From: Paenibacillus glycanilyticus
Lineage (GTDB): Bacteria > Bacillota > Bacilli > Paenibacillales > Paenibacillaceae
Length of the DNA: 64,000 nucleotides
Direction of reading: 5' to 3'
Assembly (NCBI RefSeq): GCF_030161375.1
Contig: NZ_BSSQ01000008.1
Span: 1 to 64,000, forward strand
The notes below the pieces were generated by a model, which worked only from the letters and a program-made list of their open reading frames with translations, was not told where the DNA came from and searched no databases. Position numbers and translations under genes: made by a program. Of the stretch, positions 33,118 through 41,883 are shown piece by piece (the stretch's first letter is position 1; the number at the start of each line of letters is the position of its first letter).

Positions 33118-34098
33118 ATGACTAACCGGACAAAATGGAACATTGTCGTCCTTCTATTGCTCATTGTATTTGGCTATGTGCTGGTTCAATTTTATCTGTC
33201 AACCCAGCGGATCAGGGGGCTTGTGACCCCGCTTGAAGCAAGCCATGAGGAACGCGCCAACCGGCAGATTGCCTTAATCTCGCAGGAGCTCGACAATCCG
33301 TTCTGGCGCTCTGTCGAGCAAGGCGCGCTTGAAGCGGCCGCGAATTACCGGATGGAGCTGCAATATATGGGGCCATTCCGCATCGATGCCGATGAACAGA
33401 TGAAACTATTGGAGAAAGCGATTGCCTCTAAGATGGATGCTATCATTTTGCAGGGTATTGGAACGGAAGAGGACCGATTATTAATTGAAAAAGCAGATTT
33501 GCTTGGCATACCGGTCATTACGGTCGATACAGACGAACCGGGCAGCAAACGCATCGCTTATGTAGGCACCAACAACGCATTAGCCGGACAAGAGATGGGA
33601 CGCCTTGTGGCAAAAGGGGATCAAGACCGGCGCGGAGTCATTGGCGTACTGGTCGGCAGCCTGGACGCAGCCAATCAACGACTTCGACTAGAGGGCTTCA
33701 AATCTGTCATAAACACCTACAAAGGTCTGCGCATTGCCGATGTTCGGGCTTCGAACATATCCCGCCTGCAAGCGGCACAACAAACCGAAGAAATGCTAAG
33801 GGAGCATCCGGACATTACGACGCTCGTTGGTTTCAGTTCCCTAGACGGCATTGGCATGGCTGAAGCGGTTGCGCGTTTGAAACCAGGCCAAGTGAGCATT
33901 TATGCTTTTGATGATCTGGAAGATACGTTAACGGCTATCGGGAACAAGCAGATCCAGTCCTCGATCGTACAGCAGCCCTACCAGATGGGTTATCAAGCAA
34001 TGTCCCTCTTGAATGGCTATTTCGCAGGGAAATCCGCGGCTCCCAAGCAGTATACTCCGATTTCCGTTCTAACGGAGAAGGAGGTGCTTGCAAGATGA
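33118..34098 (+). CDS. Membrane-anchored sugar-binding protein (ribose/xylose-binding type)
   Basis: The product (326 aa) has a single N-terminal membrane anchor (NIVVLLLLIVFGYVLVQFYL) without a lipobox, then a Peripla_BP_4 domain: IALISQELDNPFWRSVEQGALEAA, LLGIPVITVDTDEPGSKRIAYVGTNN, LRLEGFKSVI, VSIYAFDD and SSIVQQPYQMGYQA. It overlaps the kinase gene by four bases. The trio resembles XylFII-LytS-YesN, in which the anchored binding protein presents the sugar to the kinase. It is therefore probably a co-sensor, not a transporter part. Confidence 0.85.
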   Translation: MTNRTKWNIVVLLLLIVFGYVLVQFYLSTQRIRGLVTPLEASHEERANRQIALISQELDNPFWRSVEQGALEAAANYRMELQYMGPFRIDADEQMKLLEKAIASKMDAIILQGIGTEEDRLLIEKADLLGIPVITVDTDEPGSKRIAYVGTNNALAGQEMGRLVAKGDQDRRGVIGVLVGSLDAANQRLRLEGFKSVINTYKGLRIADVRASNISRLQAAQQTEEMLREHPDITTLVGFSSLDGIGMAEAVARLKPGQVSIYAFDDLEDTLTAIGNKQIQSSIVQQPYQMGYQAMSLLNGYFAGKSAAPKQYTPISVLTEKEVLAR

Positions 34099-35564
34099 CG
34101 CTGCGCAAAAAGCTGCTTCTATTTATTCCGCTGCTCGTTTTGCTTACGAACGGCGTTACTTTTTTCCTCTTCGAAAGTTCAAAAACCGTCCAACACAGCT
34201 ATAATACGATGATGGACCGCATGCTGCTCTATACGCAATCGGCGCAAACCGCCGAAGATTATGTGAGAGCGCTGTATACCTATTTGCTTAATCCTGAGGA
34301 TAGCAGGCGCCTAGCGCTTCACCGGCAACAAGAATCTCTTGCTCTCATTCAGGGAAGGCTGGAGACGCAACAGACCGAAACGGCGATTGCCGGCGTATTG
34401 CAAGGATATATTCATATGCTCGGCACGCTTGCGGAACAAACGCAATCGGCCGAAAAGGCCAAGACTCAAAACGATGCGCTTGCTTATTACGAGAATGCGG
34501 AGCAGACGAGCTCATTTATCCGCGAGGAAGAACGCCGTCTCATTGACCTGGAACTTAGCGCCTACGAGCCGGTATACCGAAGCATCCAGTTGGAAATTGT
34601 ACAAATGGATTGGCTTGGCCCTGCTGTATTTATGATTAATACCTTGCTCAGTATCGTGCTTGCCTTATGGATTTCTAGAAGCATTACGGAACCGGTAGAC
34701 CGGCTGGTGCTTACGGCGCGGCAGTTGTCCAAAGGACAGCTCGATACGGCGTATCTTCCGGAACGAACCAACGATGAGCTTGGCATCTTATCCGAATCGT
34801 TCCGGCTTATGATCCAGGATTTGAACGAATTTATGGTTAAAGACAAAGAACATCACGAGTCGGAGCGTTTGATCAAGGAGCTTGAACTGCAAGCACTTCA
34901 AAGCCAGATCAATCCTCATTTCTTGTTCAATACGCTTAACGTATTGTCCAAGCTGGCCCTCCTGGAAGGAGCGGATCAGACCAGCGATCTGATCGTGTCG
35001 ATGTCCAAGCTGATCCGTTATAACCTAAGTCAGTTGGACAGACCCGTCACGCTTGGAGATGAATTGAAGCATGTCCGGGAATATTTTACGATTCAGCAAG
35101 CCCGATTCCGTAACCGCGTGGAAATCCGGCAGCAGATCGACGATTCCGTGCTTGGGATTCTCATTCCCGCATTAACGATTCAACCGCTTGTGGAAAATGC
35201 CTATGTCCATGGCGTGGAACGCATGGAGTCCGGCGGAGTGATCGAGCTTCTCGTGGAGCAGGCGGGAGATGGCGCGAGGATTAAGATAACGGATAACGGC
35301 GCTGGCATGACTGCTGCGCAGCGCGATGCTCTGCTTGCTCTGCAAGAACCGCCGCAGCCTTCCTCGCTTAAGAAAAATTCGATGGGCTTTGGTACCCGAA
35401 ACGTAATCAAAAGACTGAGGTTATTTTATAACCGGCAGGATATTGTTCGAATAGAAAGCGAGCCGGAACGGGGAACGACTGTCATTCTTCTTGTGCCGAA
35501 GCTTTCAGACCATGACAAGAAAGGAGGTACAGCTGCCGATGTACCGTTTATTGATCGCCGATGA
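34095..35564 (+). CDS. LytS/YesM-type sensor histidine kinase
   Basis: A 489-aa membrane kinase with two membrane segments (about 7-27 and 173-194) bounding a helical extracytoplasmic domain of about 145 residues, then HAMP and a HisKA_7TM-type domain with ALQSQINPHFLFNTLNVLSK (phosphorylated H275) and an ATPase domain (IQPLVENAYVHG, ITDNGAGM, GFGTRNVIKRL). Translation is coupled to the binding-protein gene (ATGA overlap). Its last codons overlap the start of the response regulator gene. Confidence 0.9.
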   Translation: MTLRKKLLLFIPLLVLLTNGVTFFLFESSKTVQHSYNTMMDRMLLYTQSAQTAEDYVRALYTYLLNPEDSRRLALHRQQESLALIQGRLETQQTETAIAGVLQGYIHMLGTLAEQTQSAEKAKTQNDALAYYENAEQTSSFIREEERRLIDLELSAYEPVYRSIQLEIVQMDWLGPAVFMINTLLSIVLALWISRSITEPVDRLVLTARQLSKGQLDTAYLPERTNDELGILSESFRLMIQDLNEFMVKDKEHHESERLIKELELQALQSQINPHFLFNTLNVLSKLALLEGADQTSDLIVSMSKLIRYNLSQLDRPVTLGDELKHVREYFTIQQARFRNRVEIRQQIDDSVLGILIPALTIQPLVENAYVHGVERMESGGVIELLVEQAGDGARIKITDNGAGMTAAQRDALLALQEPPQPSSLKKNSMGFGTRNVIKRLRLFYNRQDIVRIESEPERGTTVILLVPKLSDHDKKGGTAADVPFIDRR

Positions 35565-36897
35565 CGAAGCGCTTGAGCGCGAAGGGCTTGAGCATCTAAT
35601 CCACCGCATGCTGCCGGGGATGTTCCAGATCGCGCATGCGGATAATGGCCGGCGGGCTATTGAACAAGCCGAGGAATTCCGCCCCAATATCATTATGATG
35701 GATATTAATATGCCCGGCATTCAAGGTTTGCAGGCGATCCGGGAAATTAAATCTTTTTTGCCGGACACCAAATTTATTCTGGTTACGGCCTATGACTTTT
35801 TTGCCTATGCCAAAGAGGCCATTTCGCTTGGGGTAAAGGAATATATCGTCAAGCCCGCCGGACGCGAATTGATCGCTTCTACCCTGACTCAGCTTATTGA
35901 AGAGCTGGAACGAGAGAAATCCAAACGGACCGAGGATCTTCATCTTCGGGATAAAGTGTCCCAGCTGCAGCCGCTTGTAGAGAATGAGCTGTCCCTCCTG
36001 TTCATGGTCGATCAGGTGCTGGATGCGGATGAAGCGCAGTTATCCGATTGGCTGGACTTCCCGCTGAATGAAGGCTGTGCGGTTGTTGTCGCTTTCCCCA
36101 AGCAGATCTACACGCTGGATAAGAAAAAGCTGTACGAAACGTTCCGCAGCTATGCCAAAACGTATGGCATCTCCTGTATTGTCAGCTCTTTAATTGACTT
36201 GCACATGGCGATCTTTGTACGACATGAACAGGCGGATTCGTTCTCGAAAGAGACCGTGAAGCAATTCGGAGAAAAGCTGTGCAGTCTGGCGAAGCGGCAA
36301 TTTCAGCTTCCGATTACCGTCGGAATCGGATCCGTTCAGACTGGCGGGAATGGTTGGCGCAAGTCGTATTTCGAAGCGGTGTTTGCTTCGGATGCGGATC
36401 GGCATGCCGGAGAAGTTTGCGATTTCGAGGACGTGCTCAAAGGGGCCGGCTCGGACGCTGCGGACAGAACATTGCCCGTCGGCGCTAGTGACTCCCTTCA
36501 TGCGGATGACCATGATGGGCGATCCTACGTCCTCTCCGCCTTGCAGCGGATCCGGGAGCAGCGCGAGCAGCAGACGATCAACGTAATGGACAAAGCCAAA
36601 CAATATATCGAGCAGCATTTTACGGAAGACTTGTCTCTTGAGGAGACGGCCGAACATGTTCATCTGAATCCTCACTATTTCAGCAAAGTGTTCAAGCAGC
36701 AGGTTGGGGCTACGTTTATCGACTATTTGACGGGACTTCGGATCGATAAAGCCAAGCAACTGATTGCTTCTGCCGATGAACTTGCGCTCAAAGAAGTTTG
36801 CTTCGAGGTTGGTTACAAAGACCCCAACTACTTCAGCAGAGTGTTCAAGCGGGTAACCGGCGTCACGCCAACCGAATTCCGCAGTCAAGCGAAATGA
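35539..36897 (+). CDS. YesN-type response regulator, receiver plus AraC domain
   Basis: A 452-aa regulator. The receiver is at the N-terminus (YRLLIADDEALEREG, IIMMDINMPGIQGL with the phospho-acceptor Asp, LVTAYDFFAYA, YIVKPAG). The C-terminal AraC DNA-binding domain has two helix-turn-helix units (LSLEETAEHVHLNPHYFSKVFKQ, and LKEVCFEVGYKDPNYFSRVF). Partner of the kinase encoded before it. The ATG at 35539 is preceded by AAAGGAGG; earlier in-frame codons lie within the kinase gene. The sugar porter gene downstream is the likely target. Confidence 0.92.
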   Translation: MYRLLIADDEALEREGLEHLIHRMLPGMFQIAHADNGRRAIEQAEEFRPNIIMMDINMPGIQGLQAIREIKSFLPDTKFILVTAYDFFAYAKEAISLGVKEYIVKPAGRELIASTLTQLIEELEREKSKRTEDLHLRDKVSQLQPLVENELSLLFMVDQVLDADEAQLSDWLDFPLNEGCAVVVAFPKQIYTLDKKKLYETFRSYAKTYGISCIVSSLIDLHMAIFVRHEQADSFSKETVKQFGEKLCSLAKRQFQLPITVGIGSVQTGGNGWRKSYFEAVFASDADRHAGEVCDFEDVLKGAGSDAADRTLPVGASDSLHADDHDGRSYVLSALQRIREQREQQTINVMDKAKQYIEQHFTEDLSLEETAEHVHLNPHYFSKVFKQQVGATFIDYLTGLRIDKAKQLIASADELALKEVCFEVGYKDPNYFSRVFKRVTGVTPTEFRSQAK

Positions 36898-36913
36898 ATA
36901 GGATATACAGGGA

Positions 36914-36942
36914 GTTCATGCCAGTTGCGCATGGACTTTTTT
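36914..36942 (+). terminator. Terminator after the YesN-type regulator gene
   Basis: GTTCATGC-CAGTTGC-GCATGGAC (one G-T pair) followed by TTTTTT. Confidence 0.65.
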
Positions 36943-37027
36943 GTTTTGGCATATCAATAAAATGCTACTTGTCCCTTTTGTGCGGTAAAGCACGCTCCCC
37001 CCGCGCCCAAACAACACAAATTAGTGC

Positions 37028-37042
37028 TGTCGAATAGCGACA
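37028..37042. promoter_or_regulatory. Candidate operator and -10 box upstream of the sugar porter gene
   Basis: The inverted repeat TGTCG-AATAG-CGACA ends 20 bases before a TATAAT box at 37063-37068, which has no good -35 box; this is the position where an activator such as the adjacent YesN-type regulator could act. The binding protein is inferred. Confidence 0.4.
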
Positions 37043-37128
37043 TTAGGCTGTAGGTCCGATGCTATAATGAGATTCGCTTCACATCAGCCAATTATTCAAT
37101 AGTCACACGGAAGGGGAATAAAAATAAA

Positions 37129-38505
37129 ATGAGCAACTTAACTGCGAATGCCGGCGGCAAAAGCATGAAGTTTGTTACGCTCGTTTCGATGATCGCCGCG
37201 CTTGGCGGATTATTGTTCGGTTTCGATACAGCCGTTGTATCCGGCGCCATCGGGTTTATGCAAGACAAGTTTGATTTGAATGAAGTCGAGGTCGGCTGGG
37301 CCGTATCTTCGCTTATTATTGGATGTATTGTTGGTGCCGCTTTCTCCGGGGTTATGAGTGACCGCTTCGGACGCAAAAAAGTACTTATCGTTGCAGCAGC
37401 CCTGTTCGTCATCGGTTCGATCGGCTCTGCTATTCCAGATACATTCTCGATGTACATCGTCGCCCGCATGATCGGCGGTCTCGGCATCGGGATTACTTCT
37501 ACGCTGTGCCCGCTGTATAACGCGGAGATTGCTCCTGCCAAATACCGCGGCCGTCTCGTTGCGTTGAACCAATTCGCTACCGTAACAGGTATCTTCCTGG
37601 TTTACTTCGTTAACTCCGGCATTGCCGGTTATGGCGACGACGCATGGGATATTGCCAATGCTTGGCGCTGGATGTTTGGCGTAGGCGTTGTGCCTGGCGT
37701 TATCTTCTTCGTTCTGCTGTTCCTTGTTCCCGAGAGCCCAAGATGGCTGATCAAACAAGGCAAGTCCGAGCAAGCACTTAACATTTTGCTTCGCATCCAC
37801 GGAGAAGAAGAAGCGCGGAAAGAAGTTCTGGATATTAAAGCTTCGTTTGCCGAGGAAAAAGGCAGCAAATTGAAAGACATGTTCCGTCCGGGCATTCGTC
37901 TTGCTCTGATCGTTGGCGTAGTCCTTGCTATTCTGCAGCAAGTAACAGGTATTAACGCGGTTATGTATTACGCACCGGAAATCTTCAAATCAATGGGCGC
38001 CGGTACGGATTCTTCCCTTGTTCAAACGATTCTGGTTGGTCTCGTTAACTTCCTGTTCACGATTCTTGCCATCTGGCTGATCGATAAAGTCGGCCGTAAA
38101 GTTCTTTTGCTTGTAGGTTCGTCGGTTATGACCGTATGTCTTGCCGTGATTGGCTTTGCGTTCCATACCGGCCACACGACAGGTTCGCTTATCCTTGTCT
38201 TTATCCTGATCTACGTAGCGGCATTCGCCGTATCGCTTGGTCCGGTTGTATGGGTTGTTCTTAGCGAAATCTTCCCGAACCGCGTGCGCGGCCGCGCTAC
38301 GGCTATCGCGTCGATGGCGCTGTGGATCGCGGACTACGTCGTGTCGCAATCGTTCCCTCCAATGCTGGAATCCGCGGGTCCCGCTTCAACGTTCTGGATC
38401 TTCGGCGTTATGGCGCTGATTACGTTCGTGTTTACGATGCGTGTCGTGCCGGAGACGAAAGGCAAGTCGCTTGAGGAAATCGAGGCGTCCTGGAGCGGAA
38501 AGTAA
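37129..38505 (+). CDS. MFS sugar porter (xylose/arabinose:H+ symporter type)
   Basis: A 458-aa protein with 12 membrane segments and sugar-porter signatures: GGLLFGFDTAVVSGAIGF in segment 1, DRFGRKK in loop 2-3, PESPRWL at the end of the first half, QQVTGINAVMYYAP in segment 7, DKVGRK in loop 8-9 and PETKGKSLEEIE at the C-terminus. The family includes XylE, AraE and GlcP. Position after a sugar three-component sensor suggests a pentose, or L-fucose from the nearby fuc operon; the exact sugar cannot be read. GGAAGGGG precedes the ATG. Confidence 0.9.
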   Translation: MSNLTANAGGKSMKFVTLVSMIAALGGLLFGFDTAVVSGAIGFMQDKFDLNEVEVGWAVSSLIIGCIVGAAFSGVMSDRFGRKKVLIVAAALFVIGSIGSAIPDTFSMYIVARMIGGLGIGITSTLCPLYNAEIAPAKYRGRLVALNQFATVTGIFLVYFVNSGIAGYGDDAWDIANAWRWMFGVGVVPGVIFFVLLFLVPESPRWLIKQGKSEQALNILLRIHGEEEARKEVLDIKASFAEEKGSKLKDMFRPGIRLALIVGVVLAILQQVTGINAVMYYAPEIFKSMGAGTDSSLVQTILVGLVNFLFTILAIWLIDKVGRKVLLLVGSSVMTVCLAVIGFAFHTGHTTGSLILVFILIYVAAFAVSLGPVVWVVLSEIFPNRVRGRATAIASMALWIADYVVSQSFPPMLESAGPASTFWIFGVMALITFVFTMRVVPETKGKSLEEIEASWSGK

Positions 38506-38535
38506 GATGGAGAGTAAGGTATCGCTCAAGAGGAC

Positions 38536-38643
38536 GGGGTATCTCCTTACGCCGCGGTTGCCATTGTGAATTTTCGATTACATTCTATAAGGTTTAATTC
38601 ACAAGTGGCAAAGGCGGGCGCTTCGCTCTTCAGGAGATACCCC
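38536..38643 (+). repeat. Nested inverted-repeat element, copy 2 (3'-end element family)
   Basis: Outer arms GGGGTATCTCCT (38536-38547) and AGGAGATACCCC (38632-38643) are perfect complements. Inner arms TTGCCATTGTGAATT (38558-38572) and AATTCACAAGTGGCAA (38596-38611) pair with one bulged base. It starts 30 bases past the sugar porter stop and is followed by the terminator at 38679. It aligns with the minus-strand reading of 4231-4343; both arms keep pairing although their sequences differ (CATG versus GGGG next to TATCTCCT), which suggests selection on a folded RNA or DNA. Confidence 0.75.
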
Positions 38644-38678
38644 TTTCCTCAACCGATTACCTTGTTATAAATACCGAA

Positions 38679-38712
38679 AGAGCTGGTCGATTCATTTCGC
38701 CCAGCTTTTTTT
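38679..38712 (+). terminator. Terminator of the sugar porter gene
   Basis: AGCTGG(T)CGA-TTCAT-TTCG(C)CCAGCT followed by seven T residues. Confidence 0.7.
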
Positions 38713-38765
38713 CACGGATAAACGGCATGGACTTATGCAAATACTTTACGAGAGGTGATGACATC

Positions 38766-38975
38766 GTGGAAGTCAACAGAGCGAAGGAGATCGCCGAATC
38801 TCCGGATATACAGGTCATATCGTATTTGGGTATTCCAGTGTTTATCGAATCGGTTAACATGGAAGCCGGCACGGCAATCATTCATACGCTGGACAGTCCA
38901 GACGAGGAGCAATCCGTGCCGCTCGACGTCCTGGAAGAAGAATTTAATGACGAGGTCGATCTACCGTTTATTTAG
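38766..38975 (+). CDS. sspH: Small acid-soluble spore protein, H type
   Basis: The 69-residue product starts with VEVNRAKEIAESPDIQVISY and continues GIPVFIESVNMEAGTAIIHT, the SspH family pattern; these minor spore proteins are made in the forespore. It is somewhat longer than usual, with an acidic tail. The GTG at 38766 is chosen because AGAGGTGATG lies directly upstream and the protein then begins at the family start; the frame is open further upstream. A hairpin follows the stop. Confidence 0.82.
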   Translation: MEVNRAKEIAESPDIQVISYLGIPVFIESVNMEAGTAIIHTLDSPDEEQSVPLDVLEEEFNDEVDLPFI

Positions 38976-38988
38976 AAACTCTCCCGCA

Positions 38989-39029
38989 ATAAGATGGCAG
39001 CTGATCCATGATCAACTGCCATCTTATTA
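38989..39029. terminator. Stem-loop between convergent sspH and AraC-type gene
   Basis: AAGATGGCAG(C)TGATC and GATCA(A)CTGCCATCTT form a stem of about 15 pairs with A/T-rich flanks, shared by both convergent genes. Confidence 0.65.
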
Positions 39030-40724
39030 ATGTTCAAGGACACGGTTCTCGATTAGCTCCTGCAAATGCTCTAACTGGCGAATGCGAGATATTGCGTCGG
39101 ATAAATTCCACTTGCTTTCCTCTACCACGAAAGCTTGACCGCTCAACACAGCCGGAATGTTTCGCCACAGTTCGCTGTGGAGCATCTGCTCCGTCGTATC
39201 GCGAGATGATACGTTCACTGGCATAGGAAGAAATATAATATCGCCTGCATACTTTGCGATGTCTTCCGGATTAATCATCAAGTACGCCTCATCGCTTTCA
39301 ATCAGCTCCTGAATCTGGCCGGTAACAGCCATTGTGTCCACGTTATACAGCAATTCGGACAACCCAAGTTTCCCCATCACAAACCATTTGTGCCCGCGAT
39401 GGCAGATGAATACGGATACCCTTCGGTTAGTTGAAATTTGTTGTTTCCAAATGAGACTAGCATGCTCAAGACGTTGCTTATAAGTAGCTATATAGCGGAC
39501 TACTTCCTTCTCCTTGTCCAGCCATTTGCCCAATCTATGAAGTCTCTGAATAAGCGAATCATAGGAATTATAGACAAGGGTAGGCGCGATCGCACTGATA
39601 TCCCCGTAAATTCTCTCATCCATATTCGAAATAATGATTAAATCAGGCTCTAACATCCTCGCTTTGCCCAGTCGGAACGGGATTCCGATATCCTCGATCT
39701 CTGCCAAGCCGTTTTCTTCTTCCGCAAGCCAAGAGCTATCGAGTTCGTACAAGTTGCTCCCGACAGGTCTGACGCCAAGCGCCAACAGATCTCCAAGCAC
39801 TTCGCCGAAATATACAATTCGGCGTGGCCGAATAGGGATTCGAACCTCATGTCCCGCATCGTCCGTAACCAGCTTGCTTCCGCTCATGGACTCCGCATAT
39901 TGTCTCGGCGCAAGTCCCGTATGTTGGCGAAAACGACGGCTGAAATAATATTCATCCTCGAAGCCAACCTTGCGGGCAATCTCGCGCAAAGGGTCTCCGG
40001 TCGTCAGAAGAAGCTTTTTCGCCTGTTTGATCCGAATTTGATTTAAATACTCAAGAGGCGCAAATCCCGTCAGCTGCTTGACCATCGAAGCATATTGTCC
40101 CGGCTGCGCGCCGGATTGCTCGGCCAACTGTTTAATGCTAAGCGGATGCATGTAATGCTCCTCCATAAAGGAGACGGAACGCTCGGCCGACGGCAGCGAT
40201 CCGCTTGCCGCGCTATCAGCGTTATGCTGCAGCAGCATGCCCATCAATTCCATGAACAACATCCGGCGGCGGTGCATCTTATTGCCTGCGCCCATTCCAT
40301 GGACCGAATCGCTTTCCTCGTTCCCGGAATTATTCGTCAATTGCTCGGCCAACTTGACCGCGCGCGTATACGGGAACAGCCTCCAATTATAATGAATGGG
40401 TTGCAACGGTATACAGAGTGCTTTTTCGGTTTCCACATTCCATATTTTGAACGACATGGAGTAAATCTCAACCTGGCTGCCTGAATAATTGCTAATATAC
40501 CATCGCTGCCCTGGCGGTATCATGTAACAACTCTGCTCCAGGGCAGGAATTAACACATCGCTCGCATACACACTGCAGTCCCCGGCTGTAACCAGAAGCA
40601 GTGTGTAGCTCGAAACACTTTGCTCCTCTGTCACTTCGCCTTCTTGAATCAGCCATCGGCGTGCTTCCAGCATATGATACAACAAGGAATCAAGCGTCTC
40701 CCATTCTGCCCTTGAATGATCCAT
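39027..40724 (-). CDS. AraC family regulator with siderophore-binding domain (Btr-like)
   Basis: A 565-aa fusion protein. An N-terminal cupin-like region is followed by two helix-turn-helix units (LSIKQLAEQSGAQPGQYASMVKQ; PLREIARKVGFEDEYYFSRRFRQ) near residues 190-290, and then a FecB/FhuD-like periplasmic-binding fold (about 300-565: RRIVYFGEVLGDLLALGVRPVG, IGIPFRLGKARMLEPDLIIIS). This is the design of Bacillus Btr, which binds a ferri-siderophore in the cytoplasm and activates uptake genes. The ATG at 40724 follows GAGGAGGAGG. The binding-protein gene lies upstream on the same strand. Confidence 0.9.
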   Translation of the reverse strand: MDHSRAEWETLDSLLYHMLEARRWLIQEGEVTEEQSVSSYTLLLVTAGDCSVYASDVLIPALEQSCYMIPPGQRWYISNYSGSQVEIYSMSFKIWNVETEKALCIPLQPIHYNWRLFPYTRAVKLAEQLTNNSGNEESDSVHGMGAGNKMHRRRMLFMELMGMLLQHNADSAASGSLPSAERSVSFMEEHYMHPLSIKQLAEQSGAQPGQYASMVKQLTGFAPLEYLNQIRIKQAKKLLLTTGDPLREIARKVGFEDEYYFSRRFRQHTGLAPRQYAESMSGSKLVTDDAGHEVRIPIRPRRIVYFGEVLGDLLALGVRPVGSNLYELDSSWLAEEENGLAEIEDIGIPFRLGKARMLEPDLIIISNMDERIYGDISAIAPTLVYNSYDSLIQRLHRLGKWLDKEKEVVRYIATYKQRLEHASLIWKQQISTNRRVSVFICHRGHKWFVMGKLGLSELLYNVDTMAVTGQIQELIESDEAYLMINPEDIAKYAGDIIFLPMPVNVSSRDTTEQMLHSELWRNIPAVLSGQAFVVEESKWNLSDAISRIRQLEHLQELIENRVLEH

Positions 40725-40763
40725 TCGCCGTCCTCCTCCTCGCTTTGCAACAAAATTGTTATC

Positions 40764-40792
40764 ATTGTAGACGATCGAAAGCCGCTTATCAA
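40764..40792 (-). promoter_or_regulatory. Promoter of the Btr-like gene, overlapping the upstream terminator
   Basis: On the minus strand TTGATA (40792-40787), 17-base spacer, TACAAT (40769-40764). The -35 box lies in the hairpin that ends the preceding gene, and the -10 box is followed by ATGATAACAA, which matches one half of a Fur box. Confidence 0.6.
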
Positions 40793-40809
40793 TAATGATA
40801 AGCGGCTTT
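40779..40809 (-). terminator. Terminator of the siderophore-binding protein gene
   Basis: AAGCCGCTTATC-n6-GATAAGCGGCTT with a short T-rich tail (TTTCG) on the minus strand. Confidence 0.7.
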
Positions 40810-40825
40810 ACTTGCCTTCCCAGGA

Positions 40826-41845
40826 TCATTCCGACTTCAGAAGCGCCTTCGGCAATTGATCAAGCAACCAGTCGCGCGACATCGCATCGCTATACGCTTC
40901 CAGCAAGCCAAACGTGTATACTTTACCGTTTTTGACGGCATCTAGTCCGTTCCATACTTTGCTTTTCTTCAATTCTTCCGTATCGCTAACCGCTTCCGCA
41001 TCAACGGGCGTAAGCAGGAATATATAATCGCCAGCATACTCCGAAAGCTTCTCTAAGCTAATTTCAACGAATCCTTGCCCGGCATCCAAAGCCTCTTGTA
41101 CCAAAGGCGTTGGCTTCATTCCCCCTTCGTCGTACAGGATTTGGGACAAACCTGTATTGGCCATCGCAAACAACCGGTCACCCGGATACATGGTGAATAC
41201 CGTAGCGGTCACGTTTTCGCCGATTCCGCCATCCCTGATCGCCTTCCACATCGCCGCTTCCTTCGCATGATAACTTTCCAGCCATTGCCCCGCTTCCTCT
41301 TGTTTCCCGAGAAGCTGTCCCAGCTTGGTCAAGCGCTCGTCGAGCGAACCAAACGTATCAAAAGTAACGGTTGGCGCTACCTTGGAAATTTGCACATATT
41401 GCTCTTCGTCCGCATTGCCGAATATGATAAGATCGGGAGTTAAATCAAGCGCCTTTTCAACATTGAACGGGAATCCTATGTCCTGTGCATCTTTAAAATG
41501 CTCTTTACTCAACGTACCGTCAACAGAGCTCTGCATGATCCCCACCGGATTAACGCCAAGCGCCGCAAGATCGCCCGTTGTCTCCCCATGGAAAATGATC
41601 CGTTTGGGCAACGTCGGCACTTCGACCGAATGGCCTGTCCAGTCTTGGAACAATTGAGTCGCTGCTGCCGGTTCCGCGTCTCCGCTGTCCGGCTCCACGG
41701 TCTCTACCCCCGAATTATTTCCCGTTTTCTCAGCTTCTTTCGCTTGATCCGCCGTGTTATTTGCTTGCTCTCCGCAAGCGGACAACGCGCCCATCGTGAG
41801 CATAGTCGCGATTAGGAGCGACATCCATTTTCCTGCCTTCTTCAT
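40826..41845 (-). CDS. Iron-siderophore ABC transporter substrate-binding lipoprotein
   Basis: The 339-aa product has a lipoprotein signal (lipobox LSAC), an acidic linker, and a type III binding fold of the FecB/FhuD kind: GHSVEVPTLPKRIIFHGETTGDLAALGVNPVGI, DIGFPFNVEKALDLTPDLIIFG, AGDYIFLLTPVD. It captures a ferric siderophore; the permease and ATPase genes are not in the window. Its fold matches the C-terminal half of the neighbouring Btr-like regulator, with parallel motifs (GETTGDLAALGV and GEVLGDLLALGV). GGAGGG precedes the ATG at 41845. A perfect Fur box lies upstream. Confidence 0.92.
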   Translation of the reverse strand: MKKAGKWMSLLIATMLTMGALSACGEQANNTADQAKEAEKTGNNSGVETVEPDSGDAEPAAATQLFQDWTGHSVEVPTLPKRIIFHGETTGDLAALGVNPVGIMQSSVDGTLSKEHFKDAQDIGFPFNVEKALDLTPDLIIFGNADEEQYVQISKVAPTVTFDTFGSLDERLTKLGQLLGKQEEAGQWLESYHAKEAAMWKAIRDGGIGENVTATVFTMYPGDRLFAMANTGLSQILYDEGGMKPTPLVQEALDAGQGFVEISLEKLSEYAGDYIFLLTPVDAEAVSDTEELKKSKVWNGLDAVKNGKVYTFGLLEAYSDAMSRDWLLDQLPKALLKSE

Positions 41846-41883
41846 TCTATTGCCCTCCACCAGTCTTTTCGATTGTACTAGAG

